Positions 18,305 through 27,230 of a DNA stretch of 64,000 nt are shown one piece after another. The position numbers and the translations under genes were made by a program. Location: positions 124,001-188,000 of the forward strand of contig NZ_JANHDK010000004.1 in the NCBI RefSeq assembly GCF_024494725.1, in the 5' to 3' direction. How positions within the stretch are numbered: position 1 is the first letter of the stretch; every line of letters begins with the position of its first letter. Below the pieces are notes generated by a model. It worked only from the letters and a program-made list of their open reading frames with translations. It did no database searches and was not told where the DNA came from. This stretch comes from Haloplanus ruber. GTDB taxonomy: Archaea > Halobacteriota > Halobacteria > Halobacteriales > Haloferacaceae.

Positions 18305-18453
18305 CAAAGGTCTTTCGGGAGTACTAATAGATCACAGAAGAGAATTATAGAGCACGCTGTGAGACAATATCCCCGCTGATTGTCCAGTAATCAAAAAGGA
18401 CGCCCCTCGTAGGGTCATAATCGTTATCCAGCCATAGATAGAACCACCGCCTA

Positions 18454-19044
18454 ATGGTTGATCCATCGAATCGAACCTTCTCAGAATCTGACGAGGCGAT
18501 CATGGAGGCAACGTACCGGGCCCTTCGCAAACACGGGTACGCCGATCTCACGATACAACGGATTGCAGACGAATACGGAAAATCTACGGCTGCTGTACAC
18601 TACTATTACGACACGAAGGAGGAACTTCTTGCAACCTTCCTCGATTACCTCCTAGAACAGTTCGTCGATTCGATACACGATGTCGAGACAACCGATCCGG
18701 AGGAACGGTTGGAATTGCTGCTAGATGAACTTCTCGTCAAGCCCCAAGAGAACCCTGACCTCTCCGTTGCACTGTTGGAAATGCGAAGTCAGGCTCCGTA
18801 CAAGGAAGCGTTCAGTGAACGGTTCAAGCAGAACGACGAGTATATCCGGTATATGCTGAAGGCAGTCGTCAATCACGGAATCGACGAAGGCGTGTTCAAC
18901 GACGTCGATGCCGATTACGTAACCCGCTCACTGATGACGATCGTCGACGGGGGCCGGACACGGGCAGTGGTGTTGGACGATCTCGAATCACTCGAAACAG
19001 CACGGCAAACGGCGCGTGAGTACGTCGATGCGATGTTGCGGTAG
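18454..19044 (+). CDS. TetR-family regulator
   Basis: 196 residues. The HTH (residues 12-55) is IMEATYRALRKHGYADLTIQRIADEYGKSTAAVHYYYDTKEEL, close to the regulator at 17671, followed by a helical ligand domain containing ALLEMRSQAPYKEAF, also found in the paralogue as ALLEVKAQAPYNDAI. The two are clearly duplicated. Transcribed divergently from the TetR/MATE operon, so each may bind in the shared 180-bp intergenic region. Confidence 0.88.
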   Translation: MVDPSNRTFSESDEAIMEATYRALRKHGYADLTIQRIADEYGKSTAAVHYYYDTKEELLATFLDYLLEQFVDSIHDVETTDPEERLELLLDELLVKPQENPDLSVALLEMRSQAPYKEAFSERFKQNDEYIRYMLKAVVNHGIDEGVFNDVDADYVTRSLMTIVDGGRTRAVVLDDLESLETARQTAREYVDAMLR

Positions 19045-19288
19045 GGGTTGTCGAGTTGGCGGTTGGAATGGAGGTTCCAGAGAGTCTGAGTCTCACCTGC
19101 TTTCCCCGCATCAAGCACTTTCTCCGCACTTCACCGGTAGTACTGTGGTGGACGTCCGCCGAATTGCTAACTATTTATTCAGTGTGAGGACACTCTCAAA
19201 CGCAAATATTCGCACAAAGAGCGTGAATCCATCTATCAATTACTTATCGAACAGTTAGTTTTTGGTGAAGGAGAAGAGAGTGGTATGC

Positions 19289-19444
19289 ATGACGAGCTCA
19301 GTAAATCGCTCCCGAACGGATCGGTCAAACACACAAATGAGTGTACTTGGCTATCTAATCGCTGCGCCGATAGTTCTCATGATCCTACCCGTTCTCCCCG
19401 CACTGGGACTCCTCTGGATCGGAGACAAAATATCGCCGGAATGA
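19289..19444 (+). CDS. Single-helix membrane mini-protein (DUF7535-like)
   Basis: 51 residues from MTSSVNRSR, with one hydrophobic segment (VLGYLIAAPIVLMILPVLPALGLLWIG) ending in DKISPE. The pattern proline-rich helix followed by W(L/I)xDKI is recurrent in haloarchaeal membrane mini-proteins. Start chosen at 19289; a shorter start at MSVLGYL is possible. Function unknown. Confidence 0.5.
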   Translation: MTSSVNRSRTDRSNTQMSVLGYLIAAPIVLMILPVLPALGLLWIGDKISPE

Positions 19445-19560
19445 ACTATCTAAGAGGGGGCGGCCTGCTCGTCGATGTATCTCACGTAGGATCGAGTCTA
19501 TTGGGTCGAAGAGTCTCTATTGGGCGAGAAAAAGAGTGAGGAGGAGTGCCTCTGACACTA

Positions 19561-19697
19561 GCTAATTACTTGGTTAGCACAAAAAAGATTTTCAATTAGA
19601 GCGGTTTCTAAGCTGTATACGGGAAATATTGATGAATACTCTCTAAGTCGCCTCGTAGAAGGAACGTCAAAACGGCATCGAAAGAAGTTAGACTAAC
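19561..19697. promoter_or_regulatory. Two TetR-operator-like sites upstream of the monooxygenase gene
   Basis: GCTAATTACTTGGTTAGC (19561-19578) and the perfect palindrome GTTAGACTAAC (19687-19697), followed by CAAACCGTTAAC, share the CTAAC/GTTAG half-sites of the operator at 18291. They lie upstream of the luciferase-like gene at 19733, suggesting that it belongs to the same TetR regulon. Inference from half-site identity only. Confidence 0.45.
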
Positions 19698-19732
19698 CAA
19701 ACCGTTAACTCGCATCGCCGCCGAACTCGAGT

Positions 19733-20749
19733 ATGGATCTCTCCGTCGTCGACCTGTCTCCCGTGCCAAACGACGGGACAGCGAGTAATGCGTACGCCAA
19801 CACCATTGAGACCGCCAAACAGGCCGAAAAACTCGGCTACTCGCGGTTCTGGGTTGCTGAACACCACGGCATGGCGAACTCCATCGCTGGAGTGGCTCCC
19901 GAGGTGTTGCTCGGGCATCTCGCTGCCGAAACGAATTCGATCCGACTCGGATCAGGGGCAGTATTACTCAACCACTACAGTCCGTTCAAAGTCGCTGAAC
20001 AGTTCGGCGTCCTCAGTGCACTCGCTCCGGATCGTATCGACGCTGGACTCGGACGGGCGAACGGATCGCCTGCCGCTGATCGCGCACTCGGCACGGATCG
20101 CCACGTCCAGAATCCTGATGAGGACCATACAGAGAAGATCAAGGCTGTGGTCAATCACCTCTACGACGCCTATCCCGACGACCACCCCTACAGCGATCTG
20201 ATGATTCCGAGGTCAGGTCGGAGTGTCCCTGATCCGTGGGTGCTTGGTTCGAGTCCCTCCAGCGCGACTATCGCCGGTGAGCTAGGACTTCCGTATTGTT
20301 TCGCCGCGTTCATCCGACCGCAACTGGCCACACGCTCGTTCAAGGAGTACCGTCAGCACTTCCAGTCATCATCCCTCGCTGGCGGTGTGGACGAGCCACA
20401 GGGGATAGTCGCAGTAAATGCAGTGTGTGCGGAGACCGATCACGAGGCGGCACGACTTCGCTCGGTAGCCGAAGCGACCTACAAGCGGATGCAACGTGGC
20501 GTCGTCGGTACACGACCGTCTGTGGAGGAAGCGGTCAAGGAACTCGGTGGCGTACCCGAACCAACACCGGCGACGCTGGATGCGAACGAGTGGCCGCGTT
20601 CGATTTCCGGAAGCCCCGATACACTTGTCGGGCTCTTGGAACAACTTACTGAGCGCGTCGGCGTCAACGAGGTGATGATCCAACACACCGTCGCGGATCA
20701 CGAGGACGCGCTCCGTTCGCACGAATTGCTCGCCGATGGAGTCGTATAG
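19733..20749 (+). CDS. LLM-class flavin-dependent oxidoreductase (luciferase-like)
   Basis: 338 residues, TIM barrel. Typical features are AEKLGYSRFWVAEHHGM (residues 31-47), NSIRLGSGAVLLNHYSPFKVAEQF and DRIDAGLGRANG, as in the MsnO8-type branch of the bacterial luciferase family. Such proteins use reduced flavin supplied by a partner reductase. The substrate is unknown. The gene runs two bases ahead of a universal stress protein gene, forming a two-gene unit, and TetR-type half-sites lie in its promoter region. Confidence 0.88.
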   Translation: MDLSVVDLSPVPNDGTASNAYANTIETAKQAEKLGYSRFWVAEHHGMANSIAGVAPEVLLGHLAAETNSIRLGSGAVLLNHYSPFKVAEQFGVLSALAPDRIDAGLGRANGSPAADRALGTDRHVQNPDEDHTEKIKAVVNHLYDAYPDDHPYSDLMIPRSGRSVPDPWVLGSSPSSATIAGELGLPYCFAAFIRPQLATRSFKEYRQHFQSSSLAGGVDEPQGIVAVNAVCAETDHEAARLRSVAEATYKRMQRGVVGTRPSVEEAVKELGGVPEPTPATLDANEWPRSISGSPDTLVGLLEQLTERVGVNEVMIQHTVADHEDALRSHELLADGVV

Positions 20750-20751
20750 AC

Positions 20752-21702
20752 ATGACGACGACCGAAGAGCCAAGCGAAGAAGCGGAGAACTCCATTACTA
20801 CAGCCGATAGTATCCTCGTTGCGACCGACGGGAGCGATGCAGCGGAGCAGGCAACGAGACACGCGGTGCGGATTGCGGAGGTCTGCGGTGCAACAGTCCA
20901 CGCCTTACACGTCGTATCGCCGCGGCTGCTCGGATTCCTCGAAGACCGCACCGACCAAGCGATCGAGACCGAGTCGCTCGGGGCGGAGGCCCTTCGGGTG
21001 GCCAAGCGAATCGCCGACGAGGCAGAAGTGCCGATTCAGACGACCGTCGAGTACGGTAATCCAGCGGAGACGATTCTGTCGTATGTCGAGACCCACGACA
21101 TCGACCTCGTCGCGATGGGCACGCGCGGACGGACAGGCCTGCCGCGGTACCTCTTCGGGAGTGTCGCCGAGACTGTGCTTCGAACCGCGACCGGTCCTGT
21201 GCTGGCGACGCAGGCCAGCGAGCACTCGATGTCCTACGACGACATCCTCGTCCCGATCGCCGGTGAGAGGGAGAGTCGTGCTGTCCCGCAGATAGCGATC
21301 AACTTCGCAGAACAGTTCGACGCGACGCTCCACCTGTTTCACGTCGTCGACCGTCGTCTACTTGCGTCAGCGTATGATCTAGGCCCCGTGCGGTCCGACG
21401 TCGAGGCGACGCTGGAAGAACGCGGTGAGGACCTCCTCACGTCGGCGAAGACACCGTTGAAGACTGCGGGAATCGAGTTCGAGACGCACCTGAAGAGCGG
21501 TCTCCCCGTCTCGCAGCTCCGCGCGTTTGTAACGACCGCCGATGTCGATCTGGTAGTAATGTGGTCACACCGCCGACGCGGGTCCGACCGACTCCTGCGA
21601 GGCAGCGTTGCCGAGAGTCTACTGCGGTCGGTGACGACGCCAATGCTGATAGTCAACGGCGAGACGGGTGACAGTGACAGTGACAGTATCCCGCCCGAGT
21701 GA
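20752..21702 (+). CDS. Tandem universal stress protein (two UspA domains)
   Basis: 316 residues. Domain 1 (about 18-160) starts SILVATDGSDAAEQA and has the nucleotide-binding GTRGRTGLPRYLFGSVAETVLR. Domain 2 (about 165-305) starts DILVPIAGERESRAV and has a degenerate loop, MWSHRRRGSDRLLRGSVAESLLR. The first domain keeps the G-x2-G-x9-G-S/T ATP motif; the second keeps only part of it. Co-transcribed with the preceding monooxygenase gene. Confidence 0.88.
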   Translation: MTTTEEPSEEAENSITTADSILVATDGSDAAEQATRHAVRIAEVCGATVHALHVVSPRLLGFLEDRTDQAIETESLGAEALRVAKRIADEAEVPIQTTVEYGNPAETILSYVETHDIDLVAMGTRGRTGLPRYLFGSVAETVLRTATGPVLATQASEHSMSYDDILVPIAGERESRAVPQIAINFAEQFDATLHLFHVVDRRLLASAYDLGPVRSDVEATLEERGEDLLTSAKTPLKTAGIEFETHLKSGLPVSQLRAFVTTADVDLVVMWSHRRRGSDRLLRGSVAESLLRSVTTPMLIVNGETGDSDSDSIPPE

Positions 21703-21842
21703 ATCACCCGACAGAAGCGAAAGAAGAGGTCAAATCCAAGTAGATCGCAGACAGCGGGATCTGGCCCTCCCGTCGGATAAAGCGGGGGATATCTTTCTGG
21801 GTATTCCTGTGGAATAACCCCGGAATCGTCGTTCGAGTCCTT

Positions 21843-22965
21843 CTATAGTATCGGTGAGTCGGTCACACTATCGGGGAAGATGAGGTCTTCATAACCGGTT
21901 CGACAGCTAACGCACAATCCGATATGCGGGTAGTTATCCAATTTATTCAGAATCCCTGGTAACCGCCGATTCCACATTCTGGGGTCAGAGCTTTCATTCA
22001 GTGCATCAACCATCAATAGTGATCGAACACCGCGAGACTCGCCGAACGAATCCAACGCTCCCAAGAACTCCTCAGGCGTACAATCATAGACCAAGTCGCT
22101 CAATCATCTGAGCCCAGATATCTCGGTCTCTGAAGTTCTCAGCAAGGAGAAGAACCGTTGGATAGCCATCTTCCATCCTATTCTTAGCAACGTTGCAAAG
22201 GAGATGGGTTTTTCCTACACCCGCATCCCCGAGCACCTTCAAAACAGAATCTTCAGCAGCTTGAAGATCATTGCTGTCGAGATACCCCCTCAAATCGGCA
22301 ACGGCGCCTCGAAGTTGCCTGAGATCATACATTGCTGACCTCCCCAGGCCTTCTGTCTCACTCTTCTCTTCATCTGTTTCTTCCTTGAGTGCTCGGAGCT
22401 GCGGTGCTAATTCTCGTATTGCATTCTCTGCTTTCTCCCCGTTTTCACGTAGCTCCGTTAATGGAATATCCTCAGAAATTTGTTCAATATCCTCAAGCAG
22501 ATCGGGTAGGTTTTCTATTGCCTGACGAAGGTTTAGCGTGGCGTCTTTATCGACTTCCTCCAAGACTTCAACCCGTCTTTCCGTAAACAGCTTACTGGCC
22601 TTCTCGTTCAAATCATCAAGTAATTCATTCACCTTCTCCTCGAATGTCGGCGTCCTTCCTAGAGGTTCAAAAATATTCGCATTACCGGTATCTACGTGAA
22701 GTTCTGGACTATAGCGGTCTTTGGCATTAGAAATAGACACATCCATCTGATCCTGGAGCTTAGTGTCAGTAAGATGGTCTGAATTAAATCAGAAATAGAT
22801 CCTACCTTTGTGTTTATCTTGGCTAAGAAATGTTAGAAGTTCTGAATGCCCCCAGAAAACAAACTCCACATCCATACCCTCTTCCTCAGCCCATTTCTCC
22901 CATTTTCCTCCCGATCATTCCATTTCTCTAGGGCAGTTTTGATCCCCTCCCTCGGACTATGAGGT
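21843..22965 (-). pseudogene. Avs/STAND-like antiviral NTPase remnant
   Basis: Pieced together over three frames, the remnant reads: a segment with REGIKTALEKWNDREEN; a frameshift near 22905; then KWAEEEGMDVEFVFWGHSEL to KGRIYF; a TGA at 22789-22791 where Trp is expected; then NAKDRYSPELHVDTG and IFEPLGRTPTFEEK; a helical region; Walker A LGDAGVGKTHLLCNV; a one-base frameshift at about 22085; then CTPEEFLGALD, Walker B RSLLMVDALNES and LCVSCRTGYED. The sequence stops about 20 residues later. The WGxSEL, RYSPEL, GRTPxF and STAND P-loop/Walker B order matches Avs-type nSTAND anti-phage proteins. The N-terminal effector and the whole C-terminal sensor are missing. It is certainly dead. Confidence 0.75.
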
Positions 22966-23179
22966 CTATCACAGGGAACGCGTGACCGTGGAAGTTGAGA
23001 CTACAGCGGGTTTAGAAGGGCTGTGATGCGTGAATTTGACCGATTCGGTCAGCGGGTACTGCCCCAGATGGCCCTCCAAGCGGCCATTCTTGTCATACAC
23101 TCAACTATATGGGCAAATTTTCGAGACTTCCAGCAGCGTAGCCACTCAGACGGCACGCTAACCCGAACAGAGTTCCTCA
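22966..23179. other. Junk between defence remnant and transposase remnant
   Basis: No gene. It probably contains the 3' end of the IS4-type remnant. The 14-mer TGGAAGTTGAGACT at 22989-23002 recurs exactly at 42247-42260. Confidence 0.4.
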
Positions 23180-23897
23180 CTACCCGATTCCAGTTTCCTT
23201 CTTCAGCAGCGTCAGTGTGTTGTCCGATGTAATCACCGGTGAGTGCTCATACTCGCCAGTCAACTCGGCTTGGACGAGTAGATCGACAGCCCGCCAGATT
23301 GAGTAGAGGAGACGGGCGAATGCGAAGTAAAAGAACCTGAGCCCGAAATCTTTCGAGATCGTCGCAGCCATGAACCGCTTAATCGATTTGTACCGCTCTC
23401 GATCTCCCAGCGGTGGCCGTACTCCGTGAGGTGTCCACTCTCTCAATTCGTCATGAATACCGAGTACTGCCGGTGATCATCGTGCTCGGAGTCCTCTTTC
23501 CGACGGTAGATCAGCGTCGTCTCGTGCCATTCGTTCTTGCCCAGATGGAGTTTACGGTCGGTCTCGTATCGATCCCGGTCTCGTTGGAGCAACCGCTTGG
23601 CCTGGGCTTTCTCGCTGGTCTGCATCCGCTTGGGAACGACATACGATAGACCACGCTGGCTGAGCATCTCCAGGACGTGCTGGCTGTCGAACTCCCGGTC
23701 CATCAGTACGTTATCGACGTGGACAAGACTCTCTGCTGAGTCGAGCAGATCCTCGACGATTTCCTTGCGTGACTCGCCTCTTCGAACTGGCCGCGCATCA
23801 AGCACGAGTGGGACAGCGTTGCCGACCAACGCGCCTCTGGGAGGAGTGAAATATGACACCACTGCCAGGGTCCTCTCAACGAAAACTACAGAGTCCT
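23180..23897 (-). pseudogene. IS4-type (ISH3-like) transposase remnant
   Basis: 5'-truncated: the frame begins after a TAG at about 23898 and reads VVSYFTPPRGALVGNAVPLVLDA and HVDNVLMDREFDSQHVLEML (second catalytic Asp). A TGA at 23443-23445 stands after VFMTN, where Arg is expected. The frame then continues LTEYGHRWEIESG, and one base is missing at about 23391 before YKSIKRFMAATISKDFGLRFFYFAF. Joining the frames restores the YREK motif Y-x2-R-x3-E-x6-K. It is a different, more decayed relative of the transposase at 3749. Its truncated end touches the MFS gene's 3' end. Confidence 0.85.
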
Positions 23898-23901
23898 AGT
23901 G

Positions 23902-25193
23902 TTAATCACAAGTTCCTGTGTCCGGCAGAGTTTCGGTCGCGGGTGCTGGTGGTTCGTGGGTCCCGAAGTTAGGATGGGTCTCCTCCATCCAGACGTACAC
24001 GATTGTCCCCGATACGAACATCAGGAGTGCAGTCGCGTAGAACGCAGCCTCGGCACTCACGAACTCCATCGTGAGTCCAATCAGGATCGCGCCGACGCCA
24101 TAGCCAGAGTCACGCCACATCCGATAGACGCCCATCCCGGTCGCGCGCCATGTCGGGTGGGCCGCATCGCCCGGGGCTGTCATTAGATTCGGGTAGAGTA
24201 ATGCCATCCCGAGACCCGACACCCCAGAGAGCACGACCCACGGGAGATACCCGTCGACGAGAACCATCCTGAGGACGCCCATGCCGGCGAGGAACATCCC
24301 GGCAAGAACCGGCGGTCGGCGTCCGATGCGGTCAGCGAGTCCACCGGTCGCAATCTGGAGGAAGTACATCGCGCTGTGGACGGCCACGACGAATCCAATG
24401 GCCGCAATTCCGAGTCCCTGACTGGTGAGATACAGCGGGACGGCAAGCCAAAACAGCGTGTCGACGAACTTCTCGATATGACCCGCCTGTGCCGCGGCGA
24501 ATAGTGTCTTGTCGCCGTAGGTCGCCCGCTTTAGCACCTCGACGAACGGAAGATTCGCGTCATGGTGCCCGTCGTCATCGATTTCTATCTCTGCGAGCTG
24601 GACGGTTTCCTTGATTAGGAAGATGGAGATGAGAAACGCCAGCACGACGACGGCGGCGAGGAAGTAGAACGGTTCGGGTCGGAGGCTCGTCCGGGCCGCG
24701 ATGACGCCCGTAACCCAGGCACCGACGGCGACACCGCTGTACCCGAGCGCCTCGTCAATACCGACGGCTAAGCCTCGCTGTGAGGGGCCCGCAATATCGA
24801 TCTTGGCGTTGATCGCCATACTCCAGGTCAGCGCCTGATTAATCCCCAGCAGGACGTTCCCGAGGGTAATCCAGCCCCAATTCGGCGCAAAGATGAGGAT
24901 GATCGGGAGCGGAAGTGCGGTTGCCCATCTGAAGATGAGTACGGGCTTGCGGCCGTATTCACGCCCCATTTGCCGGCATAGAGATTGAAGAGTGCTTTGA
25001 CGAATCCGAACGAAACGACGAACGAGCCGATGACGAGGAGCGACTCGACACCGAGCACGTCGCGACCCAGAACCGGGACGACCGCCCGCTCAGATCCGAT
25101 GGTCAATCCGGTGGCGAACACGAGCAGGACGTGCAGTGAGAGCTGCCTGAGGTGCTCACGGATGCCCTGTTTGTGTGCGAGTTCCGTGCTCAT
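23902..25193 (-). pseudogene. MFS transporter, frameshifted
   Basis: From MSTELAHKQ at 25193 the first frame gives helices 1-2 and ALFNLYAGKW. One base is missing at about 24965, and the rest (EYGRKPVLIFRWA onward, ten helices) reads in the next frame to 23902. The joined product is about 430 residues with the MFS loop motif GRKP between helices 2 and 3 and GLADRIGRRPPVLAG between 8 and 9. The substrate is unknown; the position next to rhodanese-MBL genes suggests a sulfur compound. The frame is open upstream of the Met into a stub carrying LELGPNNCA. Confidence 0.8.
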
Positions 25194-25320
25194 GGATTGC
25201 TCAACGGCGCAGTTATTGGGACCTAGTTCCAGCTCGGCCAGTTCGTCGGCTGGGACCGATTCTTGTCCCACGTTCGTTCGCTTGACGCGCTGGAGGTTCG
25301 GTGGAACTCCGGAAATTCGT
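25194..25320 (-). pseudogene. C-terminal stub of a lost rhodanese-MBL gene
   Basis: In frame with, and directly upstream of, the MFS start, the sequence reads PPNLQRVKRTNVGQE...ELAELELGPNNCAVEQS. It aligns with the tail of the rhodanese-MBL protein at 30370 (PANYEDIIATNLGQQ...FELELGPNNCAAS). Only the last 40 or so codons remain, suggesting that a tandem copy was deleted and left its tail fused to the MFS frame. No promoter or start specific to the stub is visible. Confidence 0.65.
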
Positions 25321-25359
25321 GGTAGGAGTGGAGCTCCCTTGCCACGAAATTACGCGGCA

Positions 25360-25446
25360 TTAGTTCGCCGCGCAGTTGTTGGGCCCAAGTTCGAGCGCCT
25401 CGACATCGCTACCGGGCTGTTCTTTGCCCCAGTTGATTTGCTTGAT
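25360..25446 (-). other. Untranslated tail of the rhodanese-MBL gene beyond an in-frame TAG
   Basis: After the TAG at 25447-25449 the same frame stays open for 28 codons (IKQINWGKEQPGSDV then EALELGPNNCAAN) and ends at TAA 25360-25362. The content matches the C-terminal tail of the paralogue at 30370, so this was coding until a point mutation made the amber codon. See the gene at 25447. Confidence 0.75.
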
Positions 25447-26484
25447 CTAGTTGTAGTTCGCAGGCTCGTCCGAGAGACTCGCGAGGATAGTCTCGACGAA
25501 CGTCTCCTCGTCGCCGTCTTCAACGTAACTCAGGAGTACGTTCGTCGTCTCTGCCTGAAGATCGCCGAGTGCCGTCGCAAGCGGTCGGACGTCCTCATCA
25601 CTGAAGTGGCCAGGGAGGACAACGGTCTCGTCTGAGAGGTCGGTTAGCGTGGTGAGACTGTCGAACAGCTGGCTGGATGCCTCTCGAATGGCCTCTTCGG
25701 AACTGTTCTCAAGATCAGGCCGGCCGACGCTCCGCAGGAACAGCGTGTCTCCAGAGAGAAGTGCGTCGCCGAATCGGAACGAAACGCTCCCAGGCGTGTG
25801 GCCGGGCGTGTGTAGCACATTGAGCGCTCGGTCGCCGACGGAAATGGTGTCTCCATCGACGATTTCGGTGACCTCTTCGAGTTCGCCTGCATCCTCGGGA
25901 TGGAGGTAGTAGGGAATGTCGAGTTCGCCAGCGAGACGGCGGGCGCCGGAGATGTGGTCGGCGTGCGCGTGTGTGTCAGCGACCCCGATGATGTTGAGGT
26001 CGTTGTCGTCCGTGACGTTCAGGTACTCATCAATGCACTGAGTCGGGTCGACCACGACGGCTTCGTCACCATCGTGTGCGAGATAGGACACACAGCCGGT
26101 TCCGGGGCGGACAATCTGAAGGAGGCCATCAGTGCTAGTAACATCGTATTCGCGGTGGACACGCCCCCAAGCGTTCATGCCGTTGAGGATGGATTTCGCA
26201 TCGAATCCGTGGTCACAGAGAAATTCAGCAGCACGGGCAGACGTAACGCCTCCGACACAGACGACGGCAATCTCCTCATTCTCCGGAAGATCATCGAGAT
26301 GTGCCTCGAGCCCCGAGTAGTCGTACTCGAGGAGTTCGTCGTAGATCGGGATGTTCGTGCTACCCGGAATTTGCCATTCCTCGTGGGCATCCTTGTTGCG
26401 GACGTCAAGGACGAATATGTCCTCAGCGCCGTCTTCAGCGATACGGCGGGCAACTTCGGACGCCCCGACAGCAGTATTTCCCAT
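25447..26484 (-). CDS. Rhodanese-metallo-beta-lactamase fusion (persulfide dioxygenase-like)
   Basis: 345 residues from MGNTAVGASE; the longer frame starts before the TATA box. Rhodanese domain at about 5-112, with loop Cys76 in AVVCVGGVTSARA. MBL domain at about 120-330, with THAHADH (171-177), a later His in LHTPGHTPGS, Asp in LLSGDTLF and His in VLPGHFSD, the ETHE1-type mono-iron ligand set. ETHE1 enzymes oxidise glutathione or other persulfides to sulfite; the fused rhodanese would hand over sulfane sulfur. The C-terminal LELGPNNCA tail is cut off by a TAG. A CCAATACT motif sits between the TATA box and the start. Confidence 0.85.
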   Translation of the reverse strand: MGNTAVGASEVARRIAEDGAEDIFVLDVRNKDAHEEWQIPGSTNIPIYDELLEYDYSGLEAHLDDLPENEEIAVVCVGGVTSARAAEFLCDHGFDAKSILNGMNAWGRVHREYDVTSTDGLLQIVRPGTGCVSYLAHDGDEAVVVDPTQCIDEYLNVTDDNDLNIIGVADTHAHADHISGARRLAGELDIPYYLHPEDAGELEEVTEIVDGDTISVGDRALNVLHTPGHTPGSVSFRFGDALLSGDTLFLRSVGRPDLENSSEEAIREASSQLFDSLTTLTDLSDETVVLPGHFSDEDVRPLATALGDLQAETTNVLLSYVEDGDEETFVETILASLSDEPANYN

Positions 26485-26487
26485 TAT

Positions 26488-26499
26488 GTCCAATACTAC
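26488..26499. promoter_or_regulatory. CCAATACT motif at the rhodanese-MBL promoter
   Basis: GTCCAATACTAC lies 4-15 bases upstream of the ATG at 26484 on the minus strand, with a TATA-like ATATAAA at 26512-26518. An operator overlapping the transcription start would be expected to repress. The core CAATACT recurs at other sulfur genes in this window. Confidence 0.5.
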
Positions 26500-26666
26500 T
26501 CGCTCAATGGGATATAAATGTGTTGGATAGTAGATCACGGATACCACCAATATGCGCTTATCTGCGATCAATTAGTATTTTCAGGTGATCTCAATACTCC
26601 AAAGAAACAAACGAGACAATATTTGGGTCGCCAATTATTTCACACTACGCACATTACTATACACTC

Positions 26667-27230
26667 ATGGGGTATCACACATTCGACGCCGCCAAAGCGA
26701 AAAAGCTAGAGGATGCTGCGACACGCTATCGGTACATCTCGCGAGAAGAGCTTCTCTGGGCACTTGATCCGACAGCATCCGAGACAGTCGCTGATCTGGG
26801 TAGTGGAACTGGCTTCTACACAGATACCGTCGCACCTCACGTGGATCAGGTCTATGCAGTTGATATTCAGGAAGATATGCATGATTACTACCGTAAAAAG
26901 GGTGTTCCGAAGAATACGGAACTCGTCACGTCTGGCGTCGATAATCTTCCCTTCAAGTCAGGCGAACTGGATAAGGCAGTCTCGACGATGACATATCATG
27001 AGTTCGCGAGTGCTCAGGCACTTTCCGAACTTGCACGCGCTCTCGCTTCCGACGGCCGTCTCGTAATCGGCGATTGGTCAGCGGACGGCACCGGCGAAGA
27101 TGGCCCGCCACTGGAAGAACGCTTCACCACCGATGAGGTAACGTCAGCGCTTCGCGATGCCGGGTTCGAGATCGACTTCCGAGCAACACGACCGGAAACA
27201 TTCCTCCTGGTGGGCGTCTACGATGAGTAG
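26667..27230 (+). CDS. SAM-dependent methyltransferase (class I)
   Basis: 187 residues. Motif I is ETVADLGSGTGFYTDTVA (about residues 37-54), with acidic motif II VDIQEDMHD and SGVDNLPFKSGELDKAV. The Rossmann order is normal for ubiquinone/menaquinone-type or small-molecule methyltransferases. The end overlaps the start of a rhodanese gene by 8 bases, so the two form one operon, possibly methylating a sulfur or metalloid compound (inference). Confidence 0.85.
   Translation: MGYHTFDAAKAKKLEDAATRYRYISREELLWALDPTASETVADLGSGTGFYTDTVAPHVDQVYAVDIQEDMHDYYRKKGVPKNTELVTSGVDNLPFKSGELDKAVSTMTYHEFASAQALSELARALASDGRLVIGDWSADGTGEDGPPLEERFTTDEVTSALRDAGFEIDFRATRPETFLLVGVYDE

Noticed and set aside
25447-25449. 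TAG as a pyrrolysine codon
   Set aside because: No pyrrolysine system is expected in haloarchaea and none is seen; a mutation is simpler.
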